Below, in pieces: positions 24,171 to 34,135 of a stretch of 64,000 nucleotides of DNA; positions within the stretch are counted from its first letter, which is position 1, and the number at the start of each line of letters is the position of its first letter. The position numbers were made by a program, and so were the translations under genes. Under the pieces are notes generated by a model, which saw only the letters and a program-made list of their open reading frames with translations, did no database searches and was not told where the DNA came from. Location of the stretch: the NCBI GenBank assembly GCA_903813345.2, contig CAIIXF020000006.1, positions 64,001 to 128,000 on the forward strand, in the 5' to 3' direction. Origin of the DNA: Owenia fusiformis. Lineage: Eukaryota > Annelida > Polychaeta > Sabellida > Oweniidae.

Positions 24171-25001
24171 ACGTGCACGGACCTGGGGACAATTCTGAAA
24201 ATACGGGCTAATCTCAGCTTTGAGCATTTGTGTTTTATATATCATTTTGAAGTTTTTTTTATTTGCATTTCAGTGAAATTATTTTTCCTTCAAAATTTAA
24301 TGGGATCCAACATTTTATCAAAGTCAAATACGCTGTAAGACGTAACACTTTACGCGTACAGAGCTCGTTGAAATTGGGATAACTTTTGAAATAATGATCA
24401 AAATCCCCCTAACATTTCACAATTTATTCAATTTAGTCATAATTGCTTAACGGCTCCAGCTCAAATTATCGTATATGAACGCTTTTAAAATTTTCAAAAT
24501 TGTGTAAGGTTTTGAAGGCGAAAGGGACGAGCAATAAGTTTACTTTCATTTAACCTTCTAACTTAAGTCTGATTTGAAAGAAAAATTAACTTCACAATAT
24601 TGTCATGGCGAAATTTACAAAACAATAATCAGTTTGTTTATTTTGCAAATAATATTAAAATAAGAGCTGGTTTTCGAAACTTGAAAAAATGTGACGCATC
24701 GATTTTTACCACAAATTCCATACATATCAATTTTTACCAACGCCCCAAGTGGATTTCTTGACCGTTTTTCAAAATTCAAAAACATTTTAGAAATACTGTC
24801 CTCTTGCTACCCTCTGAATTTTGTCAAGATTAGATAAGGATAGAGTATTTTATTTTTAGGTTGACTAAACTTTACAAAAATGTAACGCTTGTCGTTTTTG
24901 ACGTTGTAAGGCTGTTTGCGCCCTATGCTGCTCATTGTTTTGTCTCGGTTTTTGACGCCATAATGTTACGCTAATTGTCCCCAGTTTCGTGCGACGTGTA
25001 A
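24171..25001. mobile_element. Possible TIR element, about 830 bp
   Basis: Left ACGTGCACGGACCTGGGGAC is imperfectly inverted at the right end (GTCCCCAGTTTCGTGCGACG). The interior is noncoding and AT-rich. The terminal repeats are short and mismatched, so this is tentative. Confidence 0.4.
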
Positions 25002-25036
25002 GAGCATGTCCTTCAAAGTTAGTACGCTATTCACCC

Positions 25037-25553
25037 CGGAATAGCCTGACTACGGTAAAGTCAGATACCGTTGTCACAAATGGCGGATATAACCGTCGCT
25101 TCAATTAGATTTTCATGAACTGTATGTTTAATAGAGCACCTAGACTAAATTCCTTTGGAATAACAATCAATCAAAGTGTCTTAATACTCATTGTACAGTT
25201 AATTATGTTCTATCATCGAAATAAAGTCTTTAATTTAACCGATCAAAATGAGATACGGGACAACGGACACTGTAATTACCATATGCCGTTGTCTTTCTAA
25301 ATTACTCAAAATCAGATTCCGTTGTCATTGACGATATCGAAGACACTATATTGTAGCGATTCCCGACCCAATTTGATAAAAAATGGGATTTCATATGATA
25401 CATTCTCACAAGAGCTTAATACATGCACAGAATTAGCGAAGATAAAATCCCATGAAATGAGGACCAAGTGATTAATATAAACAGTTGAAGCGACGGTTAT
25501 GTCCGCCATTTGTGACAACGGTATCTGACTTTACCGTAGTCAGGCTATTCCGG
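25037..25553. mobile_element. MITE with 68-bp terminal inverted repeats
   Basis: CCGGAATAGCCTGACTACGG at the left is repeated inverted at the right, with about one difference over 68 bp. The short frames inside do not resemble a transposase. The near-identity of the arms suggests recent activity. A single diverged arm lies at 54408-54475. Confidence 0.85.
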
Positions 25554-25603
25554 TGTGCTATTGTTTTTATAATGTTTTTGATGGTGGCGTTTACATTCTG
25601 GTT

Positions 25604-25822
25604 TTAAATATACATTACCCAGGTGCAATTCTTCAGTTTTTTGTTAGGTTTTGTAACCAGGTCAGTCAATAGAATATTTGTGTCATCTGCATATTGGACA
25701 AATCTTACTTTAACTGATGTTAAATATATTTCATTCGTGAAGATAATGAATAAGAGGGTGCCCAAAACAGAGCCTTGTGGCACTCCATATTCAATATTAG
25801 AGGCATATGACTGATATTTCAT
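25604..25822 (-). repeat. LINE reverse transcriptase core fragment
   Basis: The minus-strand frame reads YGVPQGSVLGTLLFIIFTNE, then VQYADDTNILL: the GVPQGSVLGPLLF and catalytic YADD motifs of non-LTR reverse transcriptase. Only about 70 codons are open. A dead fragment. Confidence 0.85.
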
Positions 25823-25904
25823 ATCATTTATAGTACTTATAGTATATTTATAGTACTTGAGCCCCGACTCTCGTGTTTCTACTACAAAAATGAATATGGC
25901 AATG

Positions 25905-26235
25905 CCAAGGAAGGAAAATTGAAAATTGAAATTTTGTTTAATAGATTTAGAGCTGGTCTAAAAGTACGTCTATTATGCCCATAACTTTTCGACAGTAAAT
26001 GGCCCATTTTGTATATGTGGTGCTAAACAGCAAACAACACATCACTTTTTATTAAACTACCCTCTGCTGCAACAAGAAAGATGCACTCTCCTAGCAGGAC
26101 TAAAAACCTTAGGATTTCTCAACCGTTTCCAAAACTTAAAACTCCAATGAAAAAATTCAATTTTTATTATTTGGAGACAGAAATCTTAGAGTGATGGAGA
26201 ATGAACAAATTATTCAAATAAATAGTTAGCCATTA
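25905..26235 (+). repeat. LINE polymerase tail fragment
   Basis: The plus strand gives FNRFRAGLKV, then after a frame change CICGAKQQTTHHFLLNYPLL, and later LLFGDRNLRVMENEQIIQIN. The C.CG..Q.T.HHFLL and LLFGD segments are the usual C-terminus of LINE polymerases. Opposite in strand to the fragment just before it, so a separate insertion. Confidence 0.65.
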
Positions 26236-26269
26236 CATCTGTTTAGCTCTTGATATTTTAGATTACACG

Positions 26270-26285
26270 CCCCCCCCCCCCCCCC
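26270..26285. repeat. Poly-C run
   Basis: Sixteen consecutive C on the plus strand, at the end of the LINE tail region. Length is likely to vary. Confidence 0.9.
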
Positions 26286-26411
26286 GAAGGCCTCTAACAT
26301 TTCTCACAATCTAAATTATGGACCTAATCGATTGTATTTCCATTATTTCCAGTTTGATATGTTTTGTATATTGCCGACAATATTGAAAAACGTAGGCAAT
26401 AATAAATATTA

Positions 26412-26516
26412 TCGTTCTGGAATCAATGAGGTTAACGTTTTTTTTCATTTCTCATTTATTCCATATACAATAAAAAAAAATACAATACAACTTTAACCTC
26501 ATTGATTCCAAAACGA
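26412..26516. repeat. Short foldback
   Basis: ATCAATGAGGTTAACG near the left is inverted as AACCTCATTGATTCC at the right, around an A/T-rich centre. About 105 bp. Confidence 0.6.
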
Positions 26517-27156
26517 TTTTTTAAAGCTGGACTATATTTTCTAGCTTTGTGCAAATTATAATCACAACTTGACTTGTAAGTAGGTTAAAAAGAGAACACA
26601 AAAAACTCCTAATACAGAAAGTTTATCCATATTTTGTTACATTGACGTTCCGCTAAAAGTAACTAGTTGTGGAAAAGTGATTTTGCCCATGTTAATATTC
26701 CGCGGGTTATTGAAAAGCTAACTAGTACGCCACTGGCATATAAACAAAGCGACTCCAGAAATCAGGTCTATTGTTATATTTATGTTTTTATTTCCACTGT
26801 TTCAATGAGACCATAATTAGATCATTGAATGTAACGTTTCAAAACATCTAACTAACAAAAAGACTTGAAGAATATCGTTGAAATCTAATATTTTTAATAT
26901 TCGAGCATCAAATTAACAGCTATTTTCTTACGTGTCATTGAATAGCATTATGTGAAACTCGATAAGGTTAAAGTCACATGCTTATTACAACAAGAAAGCA
27001 CAAGCTACGATATGACTTGCTATATTTAAACAATTATCCTTTATTATCATAAAGTAAGACATGTCAAAATGCCCATTTCATTGTTTTAATGCGTCAGTAA
27101 AACTTTAAAAAATAAGAAATCAAAGGATCATTGTGCAATAATACATTACAAAAAAT
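26517..27156. other. AT-rich intergenic with one repeat arm
   Basis: No exon seen. 27075-27150 is one arm of the foldback family also at 55939-56311 (CATTGTTTTAATGCGTCAGT). Confidence 0.45.
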
Positions 27157-27549
27157 CTAGATGAATGACTGTAATTTGATAAGAATTGTGTGTTCCTCAA
27201 TATACTGGGAATCTGATGAACCTGTTTCTAGATAAGATAACACTGTAAAACGATCACAGGTTACGATTTCCGTAGAGTTGAAAAAGTTACAAGAAAGATG
27301 TGGAGTTTTCAAATTGTATCTCCGTATTGTAATTCTCCCGTAAACACAGTTTTGGACAGGGTCTGAAGGACCCATAAAGTTACGGAAAAAGAAGGCTATT
27401 ATGTCATGAATATCGTGAACTTCCACAAAATCCCGTATCTCCGTTAGTTTGAGAAAGAACAATTGACGTAGCCAGGATTTTTCAAGAGGGGTTCGTACTT
27501 TTTGAAAATGTTCGTGTAACTTTTTGCGTGTGAGAGCGACGCCCACGTC
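27157..27549 (-). CDS. Possible terminal exon of an unknown minus-strand gene
   Basis: The frame is open for 131 codons from an acceptor-like AAAACAG, with DVGVALTRKKLHEHFQ, VRTPLEKSWLRQLFFLKLTE, FVEVHDIHDIIAFFFRNF and SCNFFNSTEIVTCDRF before a stop. There is no ATG near its start, so it reads better as a last exon than as a gene. I do not recognise the family. Upstream exons, if real, would lie at higher coordinates on the minus strand; I found none. It could also be a fragment of a mobile element, since a repeat arm lies directly 3' of it. Confidence 0.35.
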   Translation of the reverse strand, partial: DVGVALTRKKLHEHFQKVRTPLEKSWLRQLFFLKLTEIRDFVEVHDIHDIIAFFFRNFMGPSDPVQNCVYGRITIRRYNLKTPHLSCNFFNSTEIVTCDRFTVLSYLETGSSDSQYIEEHTILIKLQSFI

Positions 27550-29438
27550 CTGTTTTACTTCAAATAATCATGCTTCTATTCTAAAAGTGTATGAGGTTAC
27601 ATAAAACAGCTTAGACTCTAGTTTATTATAAATTTTATTCAACTTTCTACTAAAAATATACCACCAATAAATACGTTTGTACACAAACTGTTTGTAGACA
27701 TGCTAAAGGAGAAGCATTTTTACGTTTGCGCGTAAAGTGCGTCACGCACGAACCTCTCCGCCGAGCGAAGCGATACCCCTCAGACCCCCTAGAAATTTAG
27801 ACCATCTCTGTTGCAATATTAGTACATCTGAGCTATGTTATTACACCATATTGGATTCCTAGTAAAAATCAAACTGTGTTGGATATTATTGAATACAGTT
27901 AAGTTTGCCATATTATTTTTATTTAACATTGCTCATCCTTCAAGCATTTAATTTTTATATGAATATAAGTTGTGCAATTTTCATTTCATTTTTTCTAAAA
28001 TTGTGTCCTAAATCGTTTCGACGAAAACAAGTGATTTCTCGAGAATACGTAATGGATGTGGACTGGGATTTTAGAAAATAAGAATATACAAGTTTGTGAT
28101 CTACTACTTTGACAGAAATATTGACGTTTTCATATAAATACTAAGTTTAATTCGCAATTTGTGGTCAATTCGTCAACTTCAGATTCGTTCGATCTACACT
28201 ACGGAGCTTTGATCAAGCAAATAACACTTTACCACCAGAAGTTGAATAAATAAGATCTTTGCTCAGGGTTTGTTCATCGAATGGTACATAATATGTCACC
28301 ATAACGTATGATATGTAAGAGAAACGAGTGAAACAATACTTACGGTCATAGTAAGATCTTCATTAGCCGCCATTTTATTTCGCTCCGGAGCGTTTCCGCG
28401 TGAATGAAACGCTCCGTCATGCATGTAAGAGCGTTTGGGTTGGACACCGTGAATATAGTTTTAATAAAAAATACTAAGATATAACATAAATAGAGCCGGA
28501 TTCAATGTTAGAGAGGTGTTGCACACATAGCTAAAATGTATCCTCAACCACATGTCCGTCGTTTTATTTGGCTGAAAACGTTGTACGAAAACATTAGCCG
28601 ATTTGGGCTTTTTGGAATATCACATGTGAAAGATGCACTGGTATATTCACTTCAATTCAATTTATTTTATTTATTCTATTCATTTATTTGACAGACGCCT
28701 TCGAATCGGCGGCACACTAAAATAGGTGCGCTACATTTAAAACAACAAGGCATTAGCATGTCACCACCTAGTTGCTCATTGTTTCAGATGCCGATCGCCA
28801 ACCGCTGTCACCAAAAACGTAGACCAATGACATCACTTCCTGAGTGAAATCTCAGATGACAGAGATGACAGCTTACAGGAAATGAGCACAACATTTTCAA
28901 ATGATCAATATTGACCATATCAATACATTTTTCAGTGTTTTGCTAAATATGGAAAGTATATCTATATGATTATAGCTAGCTACCACATCAGGATAGAAAT
29001 GGTCTGGCTAGGAATGTCCCTTTAGGGTTAGCAGTTAGTGATAATTAGTCATTGGAGATTTTTCTTCATCCTAGGCTGATTTCAAATATTTAGAATTCAA
29101 AAGTTACATCAGACCAAAGTCTTTATTTGAACTTAGTTCAATCTTGTTGAGTAGTATACTGTCTCAATGATTCAAAATGAAAATGTAAAACTCAATCATG
29201 AGATATCATGGCCTTCGACTTCTTATAGAATAAATCTAATAAAAGGTTATGGATTCTTATGTTGAAGTTACTTCACTAATAATGTTAAGCATTCTCCAAA
29301 CGCGGTCGCAGGCCCTAGACATCATTCTCTCCGTTCTTTCATTTTCCCATTAGTGAAAACGTGAAAGATGGAGAAAAGAGTGGATGGGAGCCCTGCGTTC
29401 GATGGATGAATGTTGATAAATTTTTATTTCAATGAAAC
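27550..29438. other. Noncoding between the exon-like frame and GPCR 1
   Basis: No exon recognised. It holds a CGCTCCGGAGCG palindrome near 28381 with GAAACGCTCCG nearby, and the 3' flank of GPCR 1 (29280-29438), which resembles the 3' flank of GPCR 2. A minus-strand AATAAA lies at 29122-29127. Confidence 0.45.
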
Positions 29439-30410
29439 TTAACTTGGTTTTATTTTGAGGGCGACAAGCAATGCATTTTTGTACTTCTTGTGACAAATAC
29501 CAAAGATCCAGGGATTTACTCCACTATTCAGTCTAACTATGACCGAAGATAGATACCATAATGTTTTGTACCATTCCGACTCTGGGCTCAATGAAGAAAT
29601 AATAGCAGACTGTCCATACATAATGATGAAAACAACATTTACGATGGTTGCTGCCTTCACAATCGAATTCTCGTTTTTGTAAGCGACAGCTCTCGCATTG
29701 TCAACGCTGGCAAGTTGACTGATGATCTCGGATCGATGATTGAGCGCTACCCACGTGATCTTAGAGTATACAAAAATGATAATTAAGATTGGAACTAAAA
29801 TGTTTATTTTGAGAAACGTGAAATATGATTGGTTAAGGACATTATTTATATGACATTCTTGTTCAACTTGATAGACATTAACTCCATCTATAAACATTAT
29901 CACAGAAATAGTGATAATATATAGCCATAGGCTCACAATCATGACTTTAGCCTTGGTGACTGTCAACAGTTTACTATAACGTAACGGATATATGACTGCT
30001 ACGTAACGCTCAATCGCGATCCCGATCAGACCAAATATCGATAGTAAATGAAATAATGTCATCAGAAATGTTCTGACAATGCAGAAATGTTTGTTCAGAG
30101 TATAAGTGTCTTTGAACAGGGGCGTGATAAAATCAGTCGTTACTGACACTGAGATTACAACAAAACCAAACAACAGATCTACCACCGAGAGATTCACAAT
30201 AAACATACTCGTAAGTGTATGAAGAGATTCTACTCTGTACACTGTCCAGAGAATAAGACTATTCCCGATGATGACAAACAAACTGATGGCGATGTTCAAA
30301 CTGAAAAACACCCATAGTTCTAAAATTGTATCAGCTGCCACATTTGTGGTATTGTTACGTATGTAAGTATGGTTGGTCTCAACAACTGGTTCAGGCGTGG
30401 TGTTCATCAT
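29439..30410 (-). CDS. Orphan class A (rhodopsin-like) GPCR 1, 323 aa
   Basis: Seven membrane segments with intact landmarks: GNSLILW in TM1 (residues 49-55), NLSVVDLL in TM2, Cys110 before TM3, IERYVAVIYPLRY after TM3 (ERY at 134-136), Cys186 in the second outer loop, and NPWIF at 299-303 in TM7. The N-terminus has several N-glycosylation sites (NTT, NHT, NNTT). Oddities: TM6 lacks CWxP and reads IIMYGQ, and TM7 has NPxxF in place of NPxxY. I place the start at MMNTTPEP because the paralogue starts there (MMNSTSG). The longer frame, with an ATG at 30545, crosses a conserved splice acceptor (CTTATTTTACAG, exon edge 30513). Ligand and coupling unknown; the sequence does not tell amine, lipid or peptide. 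Confidence 0.88.
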   Translation of the reverse strand: MMNTTPEPVVETNHTYIRNNTTNVAADTILELWVFFSLNIAISLFVIIGNSLILWTVYRVESLHTLTSMFIVNLSVVDLLFGFVVISVSVTTDFITPLFKDTYTLNKHFCIVRTFLMTLFHLLSIFGLIGIAIERYVAVIYPLRYSKLLTVTKAKVMIVSLWLYIITISVIMFIDGVNVYQVEQECHINNVLNQSYFTFLKINILVPILIIIFVYSKITWVALNHRSEIISQLASVDNARAVAYKNENSIVKAATIVNVVFIIMYGQSAIISSLSPESEWYKTLWYLSSVIVRLNSGVNPWIFGICHKKYKNALLVALKIKPS

Positions 30411-30513
30411 GCGTATTGTAAATAATCGGTAGCAGGTAATTGTATAATCGGTCGTTTGCTCCTTCGACGCGTTTGAGTCTAGACTTTGAGGTTGACCTGC
30501 AACGTGTCTATGT
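30411..30513 (-). other. 5'-UTR part of GPCR 1 exon with conserved acceptor
   Basis: The acceptor TTTTACAG|ACATA at 30513 is shared with GPCR 2 (exon edge 44855), as is part of the sequence between acceptor and ATG. This implies a noncoding upstream exon in both genes. Confidence 0.6.
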
Positions 30514-31375
30514 CTGTAAAATAAGCAAAATAATTTGCAGTTCATTAAATACGATTCTACAGGGTGACCAGAAAAACAGTACTCTCTAGTTTTGGAATAA
30601 CCTTCACATTTATGTAAGAATCTTCATGATTTCCTTTGTGTAGGTGGAGGACTCAATTCATGTAACATTGGTGTACTTTATACAAACGGCGGCTTTTTGG
30701 AGACATTATATTTCCATGAAGGTATGCTCTGACGAACAACTCAAAATGTAAGAAGAAACTTGGCTTTCTTCAAGTTAGTTCATCATGTTTGACAAGATTA
30801 TGTTTAGAAAATTGGGTAGATATGACATATTATTGATAATATGCATGAAATATGGCTAAGACAGAAATCCCTATTACAGAAATTGAATTTTTTGACAATG
30901 ATTTTGACAATTTCACATGAGAGCATACCTGAACAGAAAACGACATTACTTTAGATTATGAAACCATAGCATAGATGCAATATAAATATACCACTGTTTT
31001 CTGCATTAAATACTCTATCAATACAAAAAAACACATTAAGATATATTCCATCATACGAGTATTTGAGAAAGTTATTCCAATTTTGTTGTTGTTGAAAAAC
31101 ATGTTATAAGACTTAGAAATTGTGTTGTCGTTTATGTAAAATGTACGTAAATCTTCTTTCGGTAAACTGTTACAATACTGAAATATAACAATATTGCTTG
31201 ATTATATTTGAGTAAAACAAGTCAATTCTGACCATGGAAAAAACTTTGGATAGTAAGATCTAACAAATAGTAGATTAGAGAGCATACGAATTCATATTGT
31301 TGAAAATAAAGCATGATGTGTTGATCTGTATGCTAGTTTATACCATGGTGAGAGCAATATTAGATATATAATAGC
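30514..31375. other. Noncoding, presumed 5' intron of GPCR 1
   Basis: AT-rich, no exon or repeat recognised. Confidence 0.4.
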
Positions 31376-31926
31376 TTATCCCGTACCAGGACTATATAAT
31401 AGTCCTGCAGTGAGAGCATTCTTTTGCCTGTACGATTACAACATGGGAGAATTTTCTACGCTTCTTACACTTAAGATACCTATTTCAATAGATTCCTTGG
31501 TATTTTAGCATTCTTTTCTTGTAGTTGAATCCACAATTGTATGGGTTTATCGGCAGAACAAAGAAATTTTCGTTTTTAATCACAATATTTGCTTGTAATA
31601 TTTAACTTATTTCAACCGTCAAATTCCTCCATTTTTTGGTGCTTCTGGGCCACTTCCGGGTCAGTCAAACGGGGAATCCCCTTTTAAATCCAACCACCAT
31701 CTTGGAAAGTGATGGAATATCTCTCGATGAAAAAGAACAATGTTCCCGTTCTGCCGATATACCCAGACAATTGTGGATTTAACTACACGAAAAGAATGCT
31801 AAAATACCCAGGAATCAATTGAAGTAGGTATCTTAAGTGTAAGGGGCGTAGATAATTCTCCCAAGTTGTAATCGTACAGGCAAAATAATGCTCTCAATAC
31901 AGGACTATAGTCCTGGCACGGGATAA
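31376..31926. mobile_element. Foldback element
   Basis: Left TATCCCGTACCAGGACTATA and right GGACTATAGTCCTGGCACGG are inverted copies. The arms stay complementary through GTACGATTACAACATGGGAG and ATTTTAGCATTCTTTTCTTG for roughly 190 bp each. No coding capacity. Confidence 0.75.
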
Positions 31927-32249
31927 ATAATAGCAAGTGCTAAATCACAAATTTGGGATAGGGATAATATCAGGGATGATATTGATATCAACCCGGGTAA
32001 TTTATTAAAAATATTACATTTTTTCAAACATCTCAAAAAATTTCTTTCATTTTTCAAAAATGAGATTTTTTTCAAAATTCTCCATTTCTTCAAAAACTTT
32101 TCCCAGTCAACAGAGAATTTTAGGTAGATATTGCTCTTAACCATGGTATAAGGTCGTTATTCACATGGCGGGATGATATGAGGAATATCCCTCGGATGAT
32201 ATCGATATTCCCCTCTGTCACTACGTTCATTCGGGAAATATTGATATTG

Positions 32250-33465
32250 ACTTGCCAACCTAAAATGAAAAGTTTTTTGAAAAAAGCGGGAGTTTTTACG
32301 GGAAATTTTTGAAAAAACTGTAGTTTTTACGGGATATTTTAAAAAACGGGAGTTTTTGCGGTAAATTTTGAAAAAACGGTAGTTTTTACGGGAGATTTTG
32401 AAAAACGGGAGTTTTTACGGGAGATTTTTAAAAAAAGTATTTTTCGAGGTAAATTTAAAAAAACGTGACTTTTTTACGGAAGATTTCAGAAAAACGGGAG
32501 TTTTTGCGGTAGGTTCTGAAAAAACGGGATTTTTTGTGGTAGATTTTGAAAAAACTGGAGTTTTTACAGTAGATTTCTGAAAAAACTGGAGTTTTTACGG
32601 TAGATTTTGAAAATACAGGAGTTTTTACGGTAAATTTCTGAAAAAACGGGAGTTTTTACTTTAGATTTTGAAAAAACGGGAATTTTTACGGTAGATTTTG
32701 AAAAAACGGGAGTTTTTACGGTAGATTTCGGAAAAAACGGGAGTTCTCACTGTAAGTTTCTGAAAAACGGGTGTTTTTACGGTAGATTTTGAAAAAACGG
32801 GAGTTTTAGATAACAATTTAATTGGTTGAAATTATTATGACGCATGCGCAGTTCATAAATTAATTAGAACTCATAATCTAAGATAGATGTCACTTACGTT
32901 CATTATTTCACAGCAGTCCCTACCCATAATGCGCCTTATATTGCGGGAATATTTTGTTTAGCGCCATGTATAAAAACAAAATGTATTTTCCCGACAGAAG
33001 TATGACAGAATATGAACTAGCCCCCGTTTGTGGACATTTGGTGTGCAAACTTATACCGAACTGATCGCAGAAAAGCAATTTGAATCATGGGAATGAAGTA
33101 CTTTTAAGTCATGAAAGTATCAATAGTGATCCATGGGAGCCAATCCTTCTTGGAGTAAAAGAAAGAAGCGTGCCTGCAATAATCAAGGTCACAAATTTGT
33201 CAAATTCCTTTTAAATACGGTAGATTTCGACAGCAAAAAATAGGGTTATACCAAGAATACGGGAGATATTACGGGAGTTATACCAGAATACGGGAGATTT
33301 TACGGGAGATTTCAGCAAAAATACGGGAAATTTTAGTAGAAATACGGTACGGGAGTTTACGGGAGTTTTTATGGGAGAAAACGGTACGGGAGTTTGGTAT
33401 TTTTTACGGAGAAACAAAAAATTTACGGGAGATTCCCGTAAAAAAACGGGAGGTTGGCAAGTCTG
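32250..33465. mobile_element. TIR element with internal 29-30-bp minisatellite
   Basis: The ends are GACTTGCCAACCT and its inverse. Inside, 32275-32815 holds about 17 units of a unit like GAAAAAACGGGAGTTTTTAC, then GGTAGATTTT. The right side, 33220-33450, is built from shorter ACGGGAGATTTT units in the inverse sense. The CTTGCCAACCT...CGGGAG style of end is, from general knowledge, widespread in animal genomes. Open frames here come from the repeat. Confidence 0.7.
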
Positions 33466-33659
33466 TATATCATCCTTGTGATGTTCCCCATATTAAATCC
33501 CTCTTGGTTAATAACTTAATTTAATAATGTAATCAGCTGGCCTTTATACAAAAAAATCATATTAAAAAATCCTACTCCCTTTGAAAATCATGTGTGAACA
33601 GGAAAGGCAATTTTTTTCGTGTTATATCAATCAAACGGAGTATGTCACGTTGCGAGGGG

Positions 33660-33912
33660 TATTGTTGAGGTCTGGTTGAGATTATGTGTATGTGAACATA
33701 CGGGGGCGACGGAGTGGGGGTACAGATAATATTCTATGTATTGGAGAGGCGATTGCCTCAACTGTCTGATGCTTAACTGTGTTCTTTACATTAATGTTAA
33801 AAGGTATGATGTTTGTCTAAAAAACGACGAACCCGTGACATAAAAAAGTTGTACTGTTATGATCCAATATTCTAATTTTCAAAGAAGAAATTAAAAATCA
33901 AGTCATGCTTAC
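33660..33912. repeat. Conserved intronic part of duplicated block, GPCR 1 side
   Basis: Shares ACTGTCTGATGCTTAACTGTG-type and TATTGGAGAGGC segments with 53870-54198 in the same order and orientation. Interpreted as intron sequence next to a duplicated 5' exon, though an ordinary dispersed repeat is possible. Confidence 0.5.
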
Positions 33913-34135
33913 CAAACTTAAGTGTGGCATCTTATTTTATGATTCTTTCCAAATAATTATTTCGTCTACAATTCTTGTGAAAAGTCCTGTTTACTCGCCC
34001 ATGAAGCCCAAGGTGTTTCTTATAGCAGCTCCTATGCCTATGTTCCCCTGTCAGTCTCAAGCTAGTTACTGTGACTATGACAAACCTATTTCTTTATATT
34101 GTGATGTGATGTGACTCCGCGCTCACACTAGGGTT
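33913..34135 (-). promoter_or_regulatory. Candidate 5'-UTR exon and promoter of GPCR 1
   Basis: On the minus strand a donor TTTG|GTAAGC ends at 33913, and the same sequence and donor exist at 54199 upstream of GPCR 2. Shared segments include ACAATTCTTGTGAA and CCAAATAATTATT on the plus strand. Both blocks lie upstream of a GPCR that has a conserved UTR acceptor. Pairing the donor with that acceptor is inference. Confidence 0.4.

Noticed and set aside
30411-30545. 45-residue N-terminal extension of GPCR 1
   Set aside because: It crosses a splice acceptor conserved with GPCR 2, and the paralogue has no matching ATG upstream.
32398-32580. 60-residue Phe/Lys/Thr-rich plus-strand frame
   Set aside because: Translation of the 29-30-bp minisatellite.
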